Positions 1 to 12,577 are shown, counted from the first letter of the stretch. The stretch is 64,000 nucleotides of DNA from Owenia fusiformis (GCA_903813345.2 CAIIXF020000006.1:23135936-23199935), one strand, 5' to 3'. The notes: generated by a model not told the origin, from the sequence alone. Numbers and translations: made by a program.

Positions 1-480
1 GTGTGCCATGCTTATAGTATTCACATACTAAATATGAACAAAATCGCTCCACTACTTTTCGAGTTATAGTAAAATACGTTAAAATGGCGGCCATTTTTCA
101 AAATGGCCGCCTTCTACCAAAAGTGTCTCTAGACAGTGTGCAATGCTTATAGTATTTACATACCAAATATGAACAAAATCGCTCCACTACTTTTCGAATT
201 ATAGCAAAAATCGTAAAATAATGAGTAAAGGCCGCCATTTTTCAAGATGGCTGCCATGTGCTTCTTTAATGTCTACATTTTTAGTTTTATTAGCCCTTCA
301 TAATTTTTTTACATTTAAAACATATTGCTATTACAGTTTTACATATTGCACCTAAATTACTGTAAAATCGGCACTAAAATGGCCGCCATTTTGAATTGAG
401 CGGCCATTTTGAAAATCGGCTTTCGAGCAGAACTTTTACCCCCATAGGGTATATGTGTACAAAATATGAACAAAATCGGG
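1..480. repeat. Tandem ~140-bp repeat with ATGGCGGCCAT palindromes
   Basis: Two adjacent copies share the phrases for 'atgcttatagtatt', 'aaatatgaacaaaatcgctc' and 'ccactacttttcga', each followed by a short inverted repeat built on ATGGCGGCCAT. A third, weaker version follows to about 480. The stretch 480-560 adds a short GGAC/GGAC run. No coding exon was seen. A related motif (atggcggccattttga) recurs at 35,870, so this is a dispersed family. It lies downstream of the last visible PEX16 exon, either in an intron or past the gene. Confidence 0.6.
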
Positions 481-1013
481 CCAACGGTATTTGAGTTATT
501 GCCCGGACGGACGGACGGAGGCGTTCCCTATATCCCTCCGAACTTCGTTCGATGGGATAATTAAGAGAACAAAACTTTATTGTATATAGGAGGGGTGACA
601 TTCTATGCTGCACATACTGGGAGAATTTCATTAGAATTCAGTAAAACCTGTCTGAGTGAACAGTGAACACCCCTCTTTAGTGAACACCCTTCCTTCACAC
701 ATACTTTACTGACTTCTGTATGAATAACCCTCTCTGTAGTGAGCATCGTTTTTCTTGGCAAAAATGTTCAATATACACAGGTTTTACTGTATATTCAAAA
801 ATAAAGAAATCAGAGAGATATTATGAGAACTTGTTGTATGTACTTAAGTTCAGTTCTCATAATTGTCCTAGTTATTGCTTAATTGTCCAAAGACACATTG
901 CCATTTTTTTAATACCAGGCTGATCGATGTTTTGGGAGGATATCTCTATCTAACATTTCTAAGCCATTAATCTCTCTATATGCTGTAATGTATAGGGAGG
1001 CATAGATACTTAC

Positions 1014-4000
1014 CAAGTCAGTTTGTTGTGCTTTTTCATCCAGTTCCTTCTTGCGATTTAGCAGAGGTACAGCTGGACTGGCTTGTATTCCAGACTTGTG
1101 TTTAAGGAGGAGAAGTAATCTCAATGCAGACCTACAAATAGAAAGGGTCCATGCACTCGTGTTACTATGGTAACCATAAAACCGGCCAATCAAATGCTAG
1201 TAACTCCATACTTCATATTTATATTTATAAATGTACAAGGAACATTCTGACCAAGTTTCATGACATTTGAAGCATAAATGACAAAATGCCAGGGTCATTG
1301 ACGTTACTTCTTGGACACCCTGTATATAGAAATAGCAGTGATCTCCCCAGCATTAAAGCAAGTGGGCGCAGAACCCACCTGAGATTTGGAAAATATGCTG
1401 CGAATCACCCGAAAATCCATTTGTACCCACTTGAAAATGAGAAAAATCATAAAAATGGCATATTTTGACCAATTTTGGTCTAAATTGTAAAATGATAATT
1501 TTGCACACACCTGAGAAAAAAAACTGGGGAGATCATTTGATAGGTTCATTATCTTTATAAAACATTGTATTAATAGACACTTGATAGACACAGACACTTT
1601 TTACAACCCCTTATTGCCAAATATGGAAATGACGCACTGCCTTTTATTTTTTGTGATGGACAATTATAGAACAAATGCCCGACCGTAAATATTTTCCCAA
1701 CCTTGTATTGTTCACCTATTTATATGTATGTATATGTGTTGATGACCAATATGATGATCAAACATGGTCGCAATAAAGAAATATATATACTAATACATAT
1801 CTGGTATAAGCTTGATTATCTATTTAATCAAATTTGGGGTAGGCGCAAAAGTTCATTGTGTATTGTCATCTCATATCTCTTTTTAAAAGAATTAGAAGAC
1901 ATGAAAAAATTAAAACAGAATTGGAAGGGATAGAGATTGTGAAATGTTGGGGGCAATCTTCACAAAAATCATACCAATGTTTTTCTAGTAATTTTATATG
2001 CTAAAAGAATTAATTGAGATGTTCAAAATCATTAGAACTGAAAAAGGTTACATCGATCTCCACTTTATTTTTTTCACAAGGTTACTTAAAAATCAAAGGT
2101 TTATCCCGAAATGAATTCAAAACCATTTGACTATTTCATAAAAGATAAATAATAGTCATGACATAGAATGTTGAGAGCAAAAATATTGTAATTTAATATC
2201 CTAGATGCGAGTAGAAATAATCTTGATTTACCTCATTATAAATTCAAAATTCAGTCAAACTGATGTCATATTTGGAATCTACATGTAAAATAACGTCTAG
2301 AAATATGGTTTTGAAAAGAGTTTATCAACTCTGAAAATTTAATTTTCTTTGAAAATGTGACTTTTAGGTCAGGGAGATTCCCCATAGCCCCCATGTTGTA
2401 AAATCACAAAAATGGAAATATCTTTTCTTGTGTTGGGCAGATAATATTTTCCTTTACTGGACATATTTTAATTTGTATAACTATCAGATACATAAGGGTA
2501 ATATGAAAAGTAATACCCTGTCATGTTATTTCCCCCGAATCAGCCACCTGGTGGCGAAACTGGTTACTACCTACTCGCATCTGAGTAATTGACACAATGT
2601 TTAGAACTTATTCTCAACTTGTCTCTATCCCCTTGAGTCTCTTTAAATAGTACTGCAATGAGAACAAAATCTCAACCACCAGCTTATTCATAATTTCAAA
2701 TTCATTTTGAAATTTACTAATAAATATCGAACACCCAAACACTCCACTTTTAGCTTATAAAATGACTTTAAGATTCACAACCTTCATTCATGTCTGAGTA
2801 CATGATCTGGTAGATTTAGATGTTGAATTTAGCCAACTGAAAGAGCTTTGAAAATACTGATCTATGGATTTCACTTCATAGGATTTCACTTATAACTGTA
2901 ATAAGTGTTACATGAACTATTTTATTTTAATAAATAAATTAAAAAAACATAAGCCTTTTGTTTTCAACTTATAGATCAAAATCTTGAAAGACAGCAGGAA
3001 AGCGTGACAAAATTTAACAACTAAACCTCTCATTGTGAAAGCTATAATTTAAAGATCTAATAGCAAAGGTTTTGCAAAAAAGAATCAATGTAGTATAAAA
3101 CAAATGTATATGTATAATGAAGAAATAAATATATAATGAAAAAATAGATATGTGTTTGTAATATTGGTATTAACTTAGGATTAAAAAGTGTCACTATCTC
3201 TTTCATTTTTCAACAAATATAGGCTCACGTGACATGTGACGCGGGGTAGGCAATTTTGACCTATCGTAGACCATATCAGTATCAAATTGCCGATATTTCA
3301 ACCTTGTCTTGCGAGGCCATTTTGATTTGAAACATCTAGAATTTGGTGTCAAAATAAAGCTGGTCAAGCCCACTTTCAGAGTTATCAATGAATCATTTAC
3401 TACGACTACTATATTCATTAAGGAGGCGTGTAAAGTTAACCAATCAGAAAGACAATTGTTCCATATATGGCAGTTCATTAACATATTCAGTGTTTACTGC
3501 TGCTTTTCGCGTCATGACAACACAAGTAGTAACCAATCAAGATGCCGTATTTTATCATGCGAGTTCAGAGTGACATGCAGTACACGACATGTACATAGTC
3601 TGAGCTGATTGCGATGTTGAGCAATTTTTTCTCGGAATTTGTCCTGAGAAATCAGAGATTCTAAATTAAGGTAGGATCTGCCATTTCTTCCTGCACAAGT
3701 TATAACTTACCTCTATCGATTCTCTAAGTTTTGGATGAAGATATGAAGCATACGTTTAAAAACGAAGCGATTAATTTGACCGTGATTTGACGATCTGATT
3801 TTGCAATTTGCAATGGCCAATTTACTGCAAGTCTTATACGTGTATTTGACAAGAGATAGCACCAAGTCTTGTATTTAAATGCTTATTAAGCCACTCAAAA
3901 ACAAGTTCCATATTTTCTAAATTTGATATCTTTGCAGAAAACCAGTTTTCATTACCTGTTTTCCGCGTCTAAATTCAAACTGAGTAGGATAATAGGATCG

Positions 4001-6664
4001 CTGGGATCCTCAGTCAATGGCAACGGGTCTTTCCAGAACTTACATTTTTAGTTGATTCTCCGTCATGATAGTACTTGTCTCAAGTCCCCATATCTGCTCT
4101 CTTACTGGCATACTAACTTGGACACATTTCCCCTCCTTAAATTATCCTCAGTCAAATTACACCCGCTCACCGATTTATATTGCCATATCCCAGAACCCGG
4201 GAATCAGAATCGCTGATGATTGCCATATTGAACATTTGAAATATGTACTGTTATCAATCTGTAATGCTAGGCATTGCCTGCTACGCGTAATGGTCACGTG
4301 ACTAGCGCGATATAGGAAAAATGAAGTTTTTCGAAACTACAATTTTTGGGCACTTTTATTGCAAATTTCAGGTATTTATAAGTGTTTGTGGTATAAACTA
4401 TAATCCACAGACATAAATGAACATCCAAACTACATATTTTATTAAGTTTTGGAGCCTTTTTAGCTCTTAAATTAACATCTTTAAAAAACTTACTTTGCTA
4501 TGTGGATACAGACAATCATCAGCCATTTTCCGCTGTTGCCCCTCAGCTTGCGAGTGGCCAGTTCTAGAAATACTTCACTGTACTCAATAATGGCCAGGCA
4601 CATCTCAATGCGTTTTTGAGGTAGCGGCTGTAAAATAATTGTTCTATAAAATATTACAAAACCACACATACACCCTCAGTCATTTTATTAATAGAACATT
4701 ACATCCAAATAAGCAACAGATATTCAACCAATAACATTTTTTCTGTAATGCGTTTCCGTTAATTTCATTCATTAAAAGTTGATTTTTTGAAAATCCAAGT
4801 GAAAATTAAATCGACACTTTTAAATCTCAATATATGGTAGTGGTGGTGGTGGTGGTGGGGGGGGGGTAATCCACAAAGTTTAACATTTTGTCTTCATCCC
4901 TTACATTGTACTTACCACATTTTCCTTCAGTCTAGCAGTCTGTCTCAGAATTGAGTGATTGAGTAGGACCAGTAGATTGGATGCAGAATATAACAGTTCA
5001 GACAGCACAGAATCTTCCGACCTCGCTATATAAACAGAATAAGGATAAATTATATACATCACTGATGCAATATCACATCCAACATCCAAAACTTTAAAAC
5101 TTTGCTGATTTTTCTTTCATCACATTTAAGGTGACTGTTAACTTAATCGATTTTCAGAAAAAATTGAAAATTTCACAATCTTGAAATTTTCAAACTCTTC
5201 CTGAGAAGTCGTTTTTATTATTTCACATATGCTTGTGCACTGTAATCATTACAAAGACATCAAAGAACAACAAAAAACTTTAGTTTGAGAAAAAAGTGCC
5301 GTTTAAAGAATTTGAGAAGATTTTTTTCTAGGAGTAGCCCGTGAAAAACCGCTGATTCAAAATATCTGAACATTTCAGAAAATATACTTCAAACATATAT
5401 CAAAAACGAAGGAGCAACGGAAATTTGAAAAATTACCCGATAAAAAAATTGGGATCAAAATAAGGAAAAAAGTACACTTCTCAAATTGTTTTTTTCTATT
5501 TTTTTAATTTGTATGAGAGATTTCAAAATTCTAAAGCTCCTTCCATTTTGGGCTATATTAAAGGGATGTTTCAGAGAAATTAGAAAAAAAAATGTTCAGG
5601 GACCTTTGGCGTGCTACTCTTTTTGTCAATTTTTCTGTCACATTTTCAGAGGACTCAAATTCCCATTCCAAAATGTTTACTGTTTCTTTTGCATTACCAC
5701 AGTGAGCCTGGTTATATAAATGATAAGTGGAACTAAAAAATTGAGAGAAAATCCAACCAAAAGACAGTTAATTTTGATGGTCAGATTATACTCAAATGCC
5801 ATGTGCTTCCTGGTTTCGGCCATCTTGGATTTTTTGATTAAGTTATAAGTTACCTTAAGGTACAGCTGGAAAGTAACATTTTGGTAAAAAATTGCTATAC
5901 CAGCACATGTTATTTTCTGCATGGGCTTCATGTTTTCTGGTACAAAATAAAGTATGAAGACATGTGTCAATTGCCTTGCTTTTTTCAGGAAAGTATCATT
6001 ACACTGTCTTCTTTAAGAATATCTAGTAGGAGTTTAATGGGAACTCCAGGAAATTCTGATATTTCACAATTTCTTTTTTTCCAAATTTTCTTTCTAAGTT
6101 TCCAGACAACACAGGAGCTACCATTGACCTGTTTCCAGGTTTACTAAAAGTAGACAGTGTAATGATACTTTCCTGAAAAAAGCAAGGAAATACACACATG
6201 GCTTCATACTTAATTTTGTACCAGAAAATAACATGTGCAGGTAAAGCAATTTTTTACCAAAATGTTACTTTCCAGCTGAACCTTAATGAATGAATTTGTT
6301 GCAGACTGCATAGAAGCAGAATAAATCAATTTGGATTTGTATACAGGCTATATGGATGAACATTTCAAATAACAACAAGATTTTCTGAACTAACTGCTCG
6401 GAGTAAATAAAAATCGTAATAAAAATGTATCTCTTGTTTTGTATGTCTCTGATTTTACACAATTATGGCAAAATAGCGTATCATAGAAGCCAACAGAGGT
6501 GTATTTTGGAACAGAATCACAAGTTTTTATAGAGACTAAATAGTGGTTTACCTTTCAGCGGACAGATATGAAAACTCATGAAGTAATGAGGCATGATGAT
6601 TTGGACGACAAATGGAATATTTTTTCGATTCAATTTTTTTTCCTGACTGTAACTGCCTTGTCAT
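1014..6664 (-). CDS. PEX16: PEX16-like peroxisomal membrane biogenesis protein, 5' part (partial at left edge)
   Basis: PEX16 is an integral peroxisomal membrane protein that acts with PEX3 and PEX19 to insert peroxisomal membrane proteins. Exons on the minus strand, 5' to 3': 6664-6552 (tentative), 5021-4916, 4627-4494, 1131-1014. Phases run 2, 0, 2, 0 and the four pieces total exactly 157 codons with no stop. The peptide from the second exon contains LSELLYSASNLLVLLN, the third EYSEVFLELATRKLRG and GKWLMIVCIHIAK, the fourth SALRLLLLLKHKSGIQASP. These match human PEX16 segments in the same order (LSELVYSASNLLVLLND, ECVEVFMEMGAAKVWGE, ALIQLAKAVLRMLLLL). Donors are strong (GTAAGT in three). 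The C-terminal half (membrane segment and tail) is not found in 1-1013, so it must lie to the left. An alternative acceptor for the second exon at 5025 would change the phase. The gene is divergent from LARGE. Confidence 0.85.
2213..2582. mobile_element. AGATGCGAGTAG-TIR miniature transposon, copy 1
   Basis: A 370-bp non-coding element bounded by inverted AGATGCGAGTAG / CTACTCGCATCT ends, lying in the PEX16 intron between the exons at 1014-1131 and 4494-4627. Related copies occur at 24,234-24,600 and 48,007-48,426, with a decayed piece near 33,783-33,905. All share internal phrases such as 'aattcagtcaaactgatgtcat' and 'cccatgttgtaaaatcac'. No clear target-site duplication was found. Confidence 0.8.
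2600..4490. other. PEX16 intron, no gene seen
   Basis: Low-GC intronic sequence between PEX16 exons. A few short open frames occur (for example near 3,200-3,600 and 4,065-4,300) but none has splice sites, family motifs or coding character. No further structured repeat was recognised. Confidence 0.5.
4836..4867. repeat. GTG/poly-G simple repeat
   Basis: A run of GTG triplets followed by ten or so G residues in a PEX16 intron, 50 bp from the exon ending at 4916. Slippage-prone; likely length-polymorphic. Confidence 0.9.
5852..6290. mobile_element. Foldback element with ~150-bp inverted arms
   Basis: The segment 5852-6022 (ttaaggtacagctggaaagt ... aggaaagtatcattacactg) reappears in reverse complement at about 6145-6290 (cagtgtaatgatactttcct ... 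actttccagctgaacctta). The arms are roughly 145-170 bp with a ~120-bp spacer. It lies in the PEX16 intron between the tentative first exon and the second. No coding capacity. Confidence 0.8.
6552..6664 (-). CDS. PEX16: Tentative first coding exon of PEX16
   Basis: An ATG at 6664-6662 with A at -3 opens 37 codons ending at a donor (AAAG|GTAAAC). The phase (2) matches the acceptor at 5022/5021. The end of the peptide, HEFSYLSAER, aligns with GFSYLLAGR of human PEX16 immediately before the LSELVYSASN segment. The first ~20 residues (MTRQLQSGKKIESKK...) do not resemble the usual PEX16 start, so the true start may be upstream or this exon may be wrong. Confidence 0.45.
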
Positions 6665-7507
6665 GTTTGGCTGATTTCATAATGTAACCACATGAGGGTC
6701 CCATTCATGAGGTAACCCCAGGGCTTTTACTATTTCAACTTTTTCAATATTTTTTTTCAACTTTTCAGATAATTTTTCAACAATAATTGAATTTTTTCAA
6801 TTACTGAACAATTTTCCCGCATCAAATTCAACCCAAAGTACCTGATATAGCATAGGAAAGTATCCGCACAGTTGATTCGAACTGACTGGTCGTTTCATGG
6901 CTGCTGCAGACCCATGTTTTGTACTTTTCAAAGATTTTTGAAACTTTGACCTCCATCTTTAATTTCCGAACTGTTTGTGTTACCTCGAATTTGATTGGTT
7001 AAGACGCCTGTCAGTGACCAATCATATGACACTTAATATAATAGTTCGGATGGATTTGTGTTTCAATAAAAATTGAAAGAACTCAAATTATTAAATCAAA
7101 AAAGGCTGAATGAGAAGATTAAATGTGATTTTACACGTTTGATCGTATTGCCTATATAGGTAAGTGTAAAATGATTTAGAAGATACATATTTTAGTAAAA
7201 TTATTCCAAAGAAAAAGGTAAAAAACATAAATTGAAGTTGTCACAAAAATCTTTTTCTGTTTTTTGTTGTTGAATGCATTCACGGACCTCTGCCAGAATA
7301 CCTCCTCTGTGTCTAGGCTCAATAAATATACTCAAGGACAAGACACACGATCTTTGGAAAATTTATTTATCTTTGATTTTGGAGTCAGTTTTTCAATAAA
7401 TATCACATGTCATACCTCAAACGATGCGTACTGTTGTTTAGCTTCAACTCCAATCACTAAAGCCACAAATCCAAGAAAGCGTCTGTTGATAAAAGCATGA
7501 AATAAGC

Positions 7508-7798
7508 GAGCGTATATTTAATGGAGCACTTTGGCTATCTCCGTTGTTCAAATGATTATTCCCGAAGTCAAATTCCTTTTCTGAGAATGTGACGTCACTC
7601 CGGATGACGTCACATCAGAGATTACCGGGAAGTCCCATGACGTTTCTTTAAACTCCAGTAGAAACAATAACAACGGTTTGTTAGGCTACGCGATTCTTTA
7701 CTTTCATTGGCTGTTTGTTGCGATGTGACGTCATTTGAGAGAAGAACAACATCGGACACTGCTGGAAATTACCGAAGCGCTCCATTATCTTTACGCTC
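7508..7798. mobile_element. 291-bp inverted-repeat element carrying CRE-like TGACGTCA sites
   Basis: Ends are GAGCGTATATTTAATGGAGC at the left and GCTCCATTATCTTTACGCTC at the right, near-perfect inverse complements. The interior has two TGACGTCA palindromes at 7591-7615 and one more at 7726-7733, plus a further copy of TGACG near 7,640. It lies between divergent PEX16 and LARGE. TGACGTCA is the CREB/ATF consensus; any regulatory role is inference. Confidence 0.75.
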
Positions 7799-8120
7799 TG
7801 AAAATTTGAAATAAATGTCCCGGGAAAAGTCCAATTACAGCATCAATAATGGATATCATGCAACCATTCAAGCTAATACATAAAGAAGAGATTACAGGGT
7901 AAATATTGATCAATCAATGTCTGACAGATGGAAAAAATAAAGCAATATGCCATTTTTCAAATATTTTAGCTTGTGATAAGACATACAACCACTAGGGTGT
8001 CATTATCGCTGATATGTATATTTGTTTTTATAATTTTAATAAACAAATTTAAAAAAATATATATATATATAAAAGCACCAAAAACATAAGGAATAAACTT
8101 ATTTTAATATCCAAATTGTA

Positions 8121-8340
8121 CAGGGTGTCCCGAAAGTATGGGCCCCCTATAGGCAGACATATACCAATGTCGTCATAGCATGTGCCCTATATCATTTTAA
8201 AGCTTATCCAAAGTTACATTGATTCGCTTTATTCACTTTATTTTGGCCAAACACTAAATTTAAAATGGCTTTAATTTTTTCCCATTTGAGAGTTGAACCA
8301 TGACACAAATAAATGTAACTTTGGATGAACTTTAGAATAA
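8121..8340. mobile_element. Truncated mariner-type MITE (CAGGGTGTCCCGAAAGT family)
   Basis: Begins CAGGGTGTCCCGAAAGTATG after a TA dinucleotide and follows the 9,099-9,742 element for about 100 bp, then resembles that element's opposite interior (actaaatttaaaatggc ... gagagttgaaccatgac ... aatgtaactttggat). The distal end is missing, so this copy is deleted. Confidence 0.75.
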
Positions 8341-9098
8341 ATAATAGTCGTGAATTTACTGAAGTGAGAATTTCCAAGAGGCCATACATCAGTAGATTAG
8401 AGTATAAAATTGTAAAATTATACACAAATTTTAGGGGTATGTTTCTAGACAACATTGGAATATGGGCTTTCTGTTTCAAACCACCATGGTTTGGAAATGG
8501 TGATAGAAAATCGACCACTCATTTATTCATTGACAAAACTGTGATCCAAATGCAATTTTTAGACCTGCCAAAGTATTCTCAATAGACTATAATTCTACAT
8601 ATTCCTATAATGTTTTCCAAAATATGTAGTTTAATCTTCCCAAAGCTCATATTGTTGATACTCATGTTAAAAAAATCCTTTCACATTAAAATGTTTGTTG
8701 GTGTTTTTTTATATTGTTTTGTAGTTCTGTTAATGTTTCATCCTCTTGCCATTTCATTTTAAATGTAGCTCACATTGGCGATATGGCGTGTCCTGCAACC
8801 TTCATTTTTATCAACACTCTTTCGAAATCCAAATTACAAATGATATCGTCATCATTTATGATGATGGGAGTTTCTACAGTGTTAGGAATTCACCAGACTG
8901 GGCTGTTCCAGGCTCCATTCCTCAGGTTTTTATCTCAAAATATTCTCTTTTTCAGTGGCCACATAGCAGTCAATGCTGATGTTAAAGCATTGGAGTTCTT
9001 ACTTCATGCAGCCTTTTGAGCATTTCTTTGGATGACCTCTTTTCTCTCTTGGAGTTGACCATATATTCAGAATAATACAACTGGAATAATATAACATA

Positions 9099-9742
9099 CA
9101 GGGTGTCCCGAAAGTATGGGGCCCCCCCTAGGCAGACATATTCCAGTGTCCTCATAGTATGTGTCATATATCATTTTAAAGCTTATCCAAAGTTACATTG
9201 ATTTGCCAAGTATCATGGTTTAACTCCCAAATGGTAAAAAGTTACAGTCATTTTAAAAGTTAGTGTTTTGTCAAAATAAAGTTCAATTTTACACCACATT
9301 ACTAGTCAATGAGTCCCCCCTTGGCTATGTTAACACCCGCAATTATTATCAGATATGACCTTAAAAGCCCTTCAAATAGCGGTGTGGAATTTTATAACCT
9401 TCTTAAAACCTGTTAAGGCACTTTAGAAGAGTTTCCTTAGAGTTTCTACCCTCACCATTCTCTTTTTCCAACTCAATATCCATCCGACCGGATAAAGATT
9501 GCTGCTGTTTTAGATGGCCCAGGAGGACACATTGACGAGTGATTTGGTGTAAAATTGAACTTAATTTTGACCAAACACTAAATTTTAAAATGCCTGTAAT
9601 TTTTTCACATTTGAGAGTTGAACCATGATACTTGGTGAATCAATGTAACTTTGGATAAGCTTTAAAATGATATATGACACATACGATGACGACACTGGTA
9701 TATGTCTGCCTAGGGGGGGCCCCATACTTTCGGGACACCCTG
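9099..9742. mobile_element. 644-bp mariner-type MITE with long TIRs and TA duplication
   Basis: Left end CAGGGTGTCCCGAAAGTATG, right end is its reverse complement; the inverted arms extend about 140 bp (through 'cattttaaagcttatccaaagtt'). TA dinucleotides flank both ends (9097-9098 and 9743-9744), the target preference of Tc1/mariner transposases. The interior has no transposase. It is intergenic between PEX16 and LARGE. Confidence 0.9.
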
Positions 9743-10011
9743 TAGATATAAAAGTTTTGTAACATGACATCATAGATCTTTTCAAGTATAATCATTTGGC
9801 TGTGTATATTTTCAATACATTGTTTTAAATTAGAGTTTGAAGGAATGTCAAGTCAATGATTGATTTTACATTTTGCCCAACTTCTATGTGATTTTATAAT
9901 TTAGTTATTTCAAACATAACTAACTTAATCTTACACTTTTATATATCTTAAATATAAATTGCAATATTTTATAAATGTATTCCTAAATGTATTAGTCAAT
10001 ATAAATTAAAT

Positions 10012-10090
10012 ACAATACAATAATACAATATAATGCAAAACATAATACAATACAATACAAAAATACAATACAATAGAATACAATATAATC
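10012..10090. repeat. AATAC-type microsatellite
   Basis: Irregular run of AATAC/ATACA units just upstream of the putative LARGE 5' untranslated exon. Confidence 0.85.
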
Positions 10091-10114
10091 ACTCTGTTTT
10101 GTTATATTTTACAG

Positions 10115-10274
10115 GAACTGCAAGCCAGACTATATAAAACAATGTGACCTGGTAGCTCTCTATATAATACAGCAATGAGCTAGGGCAATGTGACCAGACA
10201 CCTTTGTTTAATAGATCTTCAGAAAATATCAACTGTCACCAGTGTCCTTTAGTCAGTAATACTGACTTTGTGTG
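10115..10274 (+). other. Possible 5' untranslated exon of LARGE
   Basis: A 160-nt segment starts after a good acceptor (tattttacag) and ends at a perfect donor (GTGTG|GTAAGT). Any ATG inside is followed at once by a stop (ATG TGA; ATG AGC TAG), as expected for leader sequence. It is on the LARGE strand 3 kb before the coding start, whose exon also begins with its own acceptor at 13,328-13,329, so at least one upstream leader exon must exist. Transcript evidence is absent. Confidence 0.35.
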
Positions 10275-10316
10275 GTAAGTATAAATAAAATACATAAGGG
10301 TTATGTACTGGGAGGT

Positions 10317-10520
10317 TTTGGATACAGGGTTTATCCCAAGGGATAAATCCTGTATTCAAAACCGACCGTACATAACAGATGTATTTCATACCTACTGAGG
10401 TTTTAGGTACCTTATAAAGTTCGAAAATCCCGCCCCGCTCCTCGGTGATAGATCCCTAGATACAGTATATATTCCCGCTCGTTATTTACCTAGAACCTTA
10501 GTAGGTATGGAATACATTTC
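10317..10520. repeat. Nested hairpin
   Basis: An inner inverted repeat (GGATACAGGGTTTATCCC / GGGATAAATCCTGTATTC, 10,319-10,356) sits beside a larger one joining 'atgtatttcatacctactgagg' at 10,379 to its inverse near 10,490-10,518. Likely a small foldback element. Confidence 0.65.
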
Positions 10521-11097
10521 TTTATATAAATGCCATGTTTGCCATTAAACACAGCTATAGAATTAACGATATTTCATTTTCATCACAATGAGAAATAGGC
10601 AAGTAGTCATGCAGATTCCATGCCTTTCTCTGAATTTTTTTCATAATTTGAATGTTTTTCTGGTTTTTCAATATCATTTAGAGTTATCTTTATTCCCTTG
10701 TGATTTCACCCCTTTTATCTTTATTGTATGTATCATTATATTTGATAACATAAATCCCATGGCATTTTCGATGTAATTAAAATTTTATACCAGACTGTCT
10801 CCTCCCATTTCTATAAATACATGCGTATGATGTTGTTCCTGACATTATGTAACATAATGCAGTAGGTTTCATATGATGTATCATCCATAGAATTTCTCTA
10901 ATTTGTTAGAGATTCGAACATGGCTGTATTCACGCCTTCTTTAAACTCTGAACAAAGTCAACATTTCACACGGGGTATATTTGTGAACAAACCCCCGGTA
11001 ATATGAGTAATGTGTGACGTCATAACGGCGGGCTGTAGTAATGGCGGACCATAAATGAATATTCAAAACATTTTTGTGAGTTTTCATGTTCGAATCG

Positions 11098-11252
11098 TAA
11101 TATAGACCTCAGAGCAGGTGTAATATCGTTGAAAACAACCCTTAGGTATAGGCACAAAATCCTTCGGTCGTTCGGGGTACAGAAAACATTTGTGCCTAGC
11201 CCTGCGGGGTTTATTCGACAATATTACCCCTGCTCTTCAGTCTATATTTCTT
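11098..11252. repeat. ~150-bp hairpin
   Basis: The left arm (atatagacctcagagcaggtg ... aggcacaaa) pairs with the right arm (tttgtgcctag ... cctgctcttcagtctatat). Intergenic, non-coding. The neighbouring 11,250-13,330 stretch is AT-rich and I see no other gene there. Confidence 0.65.
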
Positions 11253-12496
11253 AATTCAAAACACCAATTAATGTAGAAATTAATGAATGAAATGAGCCAA
11301 TTATTGCCTTTTAAAATTGAAGAAATGTGAGAATAGTAAAAATTCAATTTGGATCTTGTGCTCCATACTGAATGAGCAGTTTTTTTCAAGTGTCCACATT
11401 TTCATTTTTTTATATGAAAGTTTGTACCAAAGTCTGTTAGAATGGGAAAGTTTCAAGCATTATATTTAAACATTTTGATTTACTTAGTCATTTAGAATAC
11501 ACTGGTCTTTTCAACAATCAACATTGGAATTAATTATCTTTACAATTGTAATTACCTTATATGGCTGTTTGAATGATATATCTAAGTCCATCTGTTTTGA
11601 AATATTCAGCAATCAATTCTTTGAGTTAAATGCCAGTTTTAATTATTTTAGTCATTCAGACGCCAAAATGTCTTATTACATTAGAATCCTGTCACCTAAT
11701 TATTGAAGTGATGATTGCATAAAAAACAAGTCGTTTTATTCACTTTATGTTACAGAATAGCGTGAATTTGAGATATATTGACTTTTATGGTACCTTTTAT
11801 TCATCAGCCTTTGTTATCTTTCGTTAGAACGGAACTAGTGTTATGTAATAGCCTGAATAATGATGGAATATATAATGTAACTTAGCTCTCATAAATACGA
11901 AGTACTGCTTGTTGCATTTTGTAACATTACATTAACATCGTACATAACAGCATTAGCTTTATTGATAAGCAAAAAGGATTAATGTAAACAATAATTCATA
12001 CTGAGGTAAGAAAAATGATGTTATTCAGTAAAAGCAGCATCTAAGTTTTATTTGTTAATCCTGATCAAATACAATAAATAAAGCTTTGGATTGGCTTATG
12101 TAACATACTTGTGCTGTATTATGCAATTATATTCAACATTCTCAGAGTTATTGATAGAATTTTAGGAATCAGTTAATTGTATCTTGGTGCAAAAATTACA
12201 ATATATTGTACCTTGGCACAAATCCTGCAAGAGTCTGGTTTTCAATTAAGTTTATACAGTATATAAAATTGATATATCTAATCTGTATTATGTTGACATG
12301 AGAAAAATATTTTAGATATCTGGGTGTTGTATCGTCTTGTTACCAAACTTTAAATTGCCTCTGATTTTATTATAATTTCAATAATGTTTACATTTTTTGA
12401 TAATTTTGACAATGTTCAGAATATTTTACCAATGTCCTTTTCCCATTTACTTATAGTACAGGAACAATTAATTGATTTAATTTAACTTGTAATAAG

Positions 12497-12577
12497 CAGT
12501 TGGTGTTCAGTGGTCCTTGTTTATCATCTGTAACAAATGGCAGGTGGTAACATTTGGCATGTTAATGCCTTGTTGAT
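12497..12577. mobile_element. Fragment of GTCACCACC-end element family
   Basis: Carries the right half of the family: tggtgttcagtgg, ctgtaacaaatggcaggtgg and catgttaatgccttg. The left end is absent. Just upstream of LARGE exon 1. Confidence 0.6.

Noticed and set aside
7420-7500. Minus-strand segment reading FINRRFLGFVALVIGVEAKQ with acceptor- and donor-like flanks
   Set aside because: It looks protein-like and lies upstream of PEX16 on the same strand, but I cannot link it to PEX16 or another family and the open stretch is under 30 codons.
9585-9785. Open frames overlapping the 9.1-9.7 kb MITE
   Set aside because: They cover inverted arms of the element and mirror each other; no transposase motifs.
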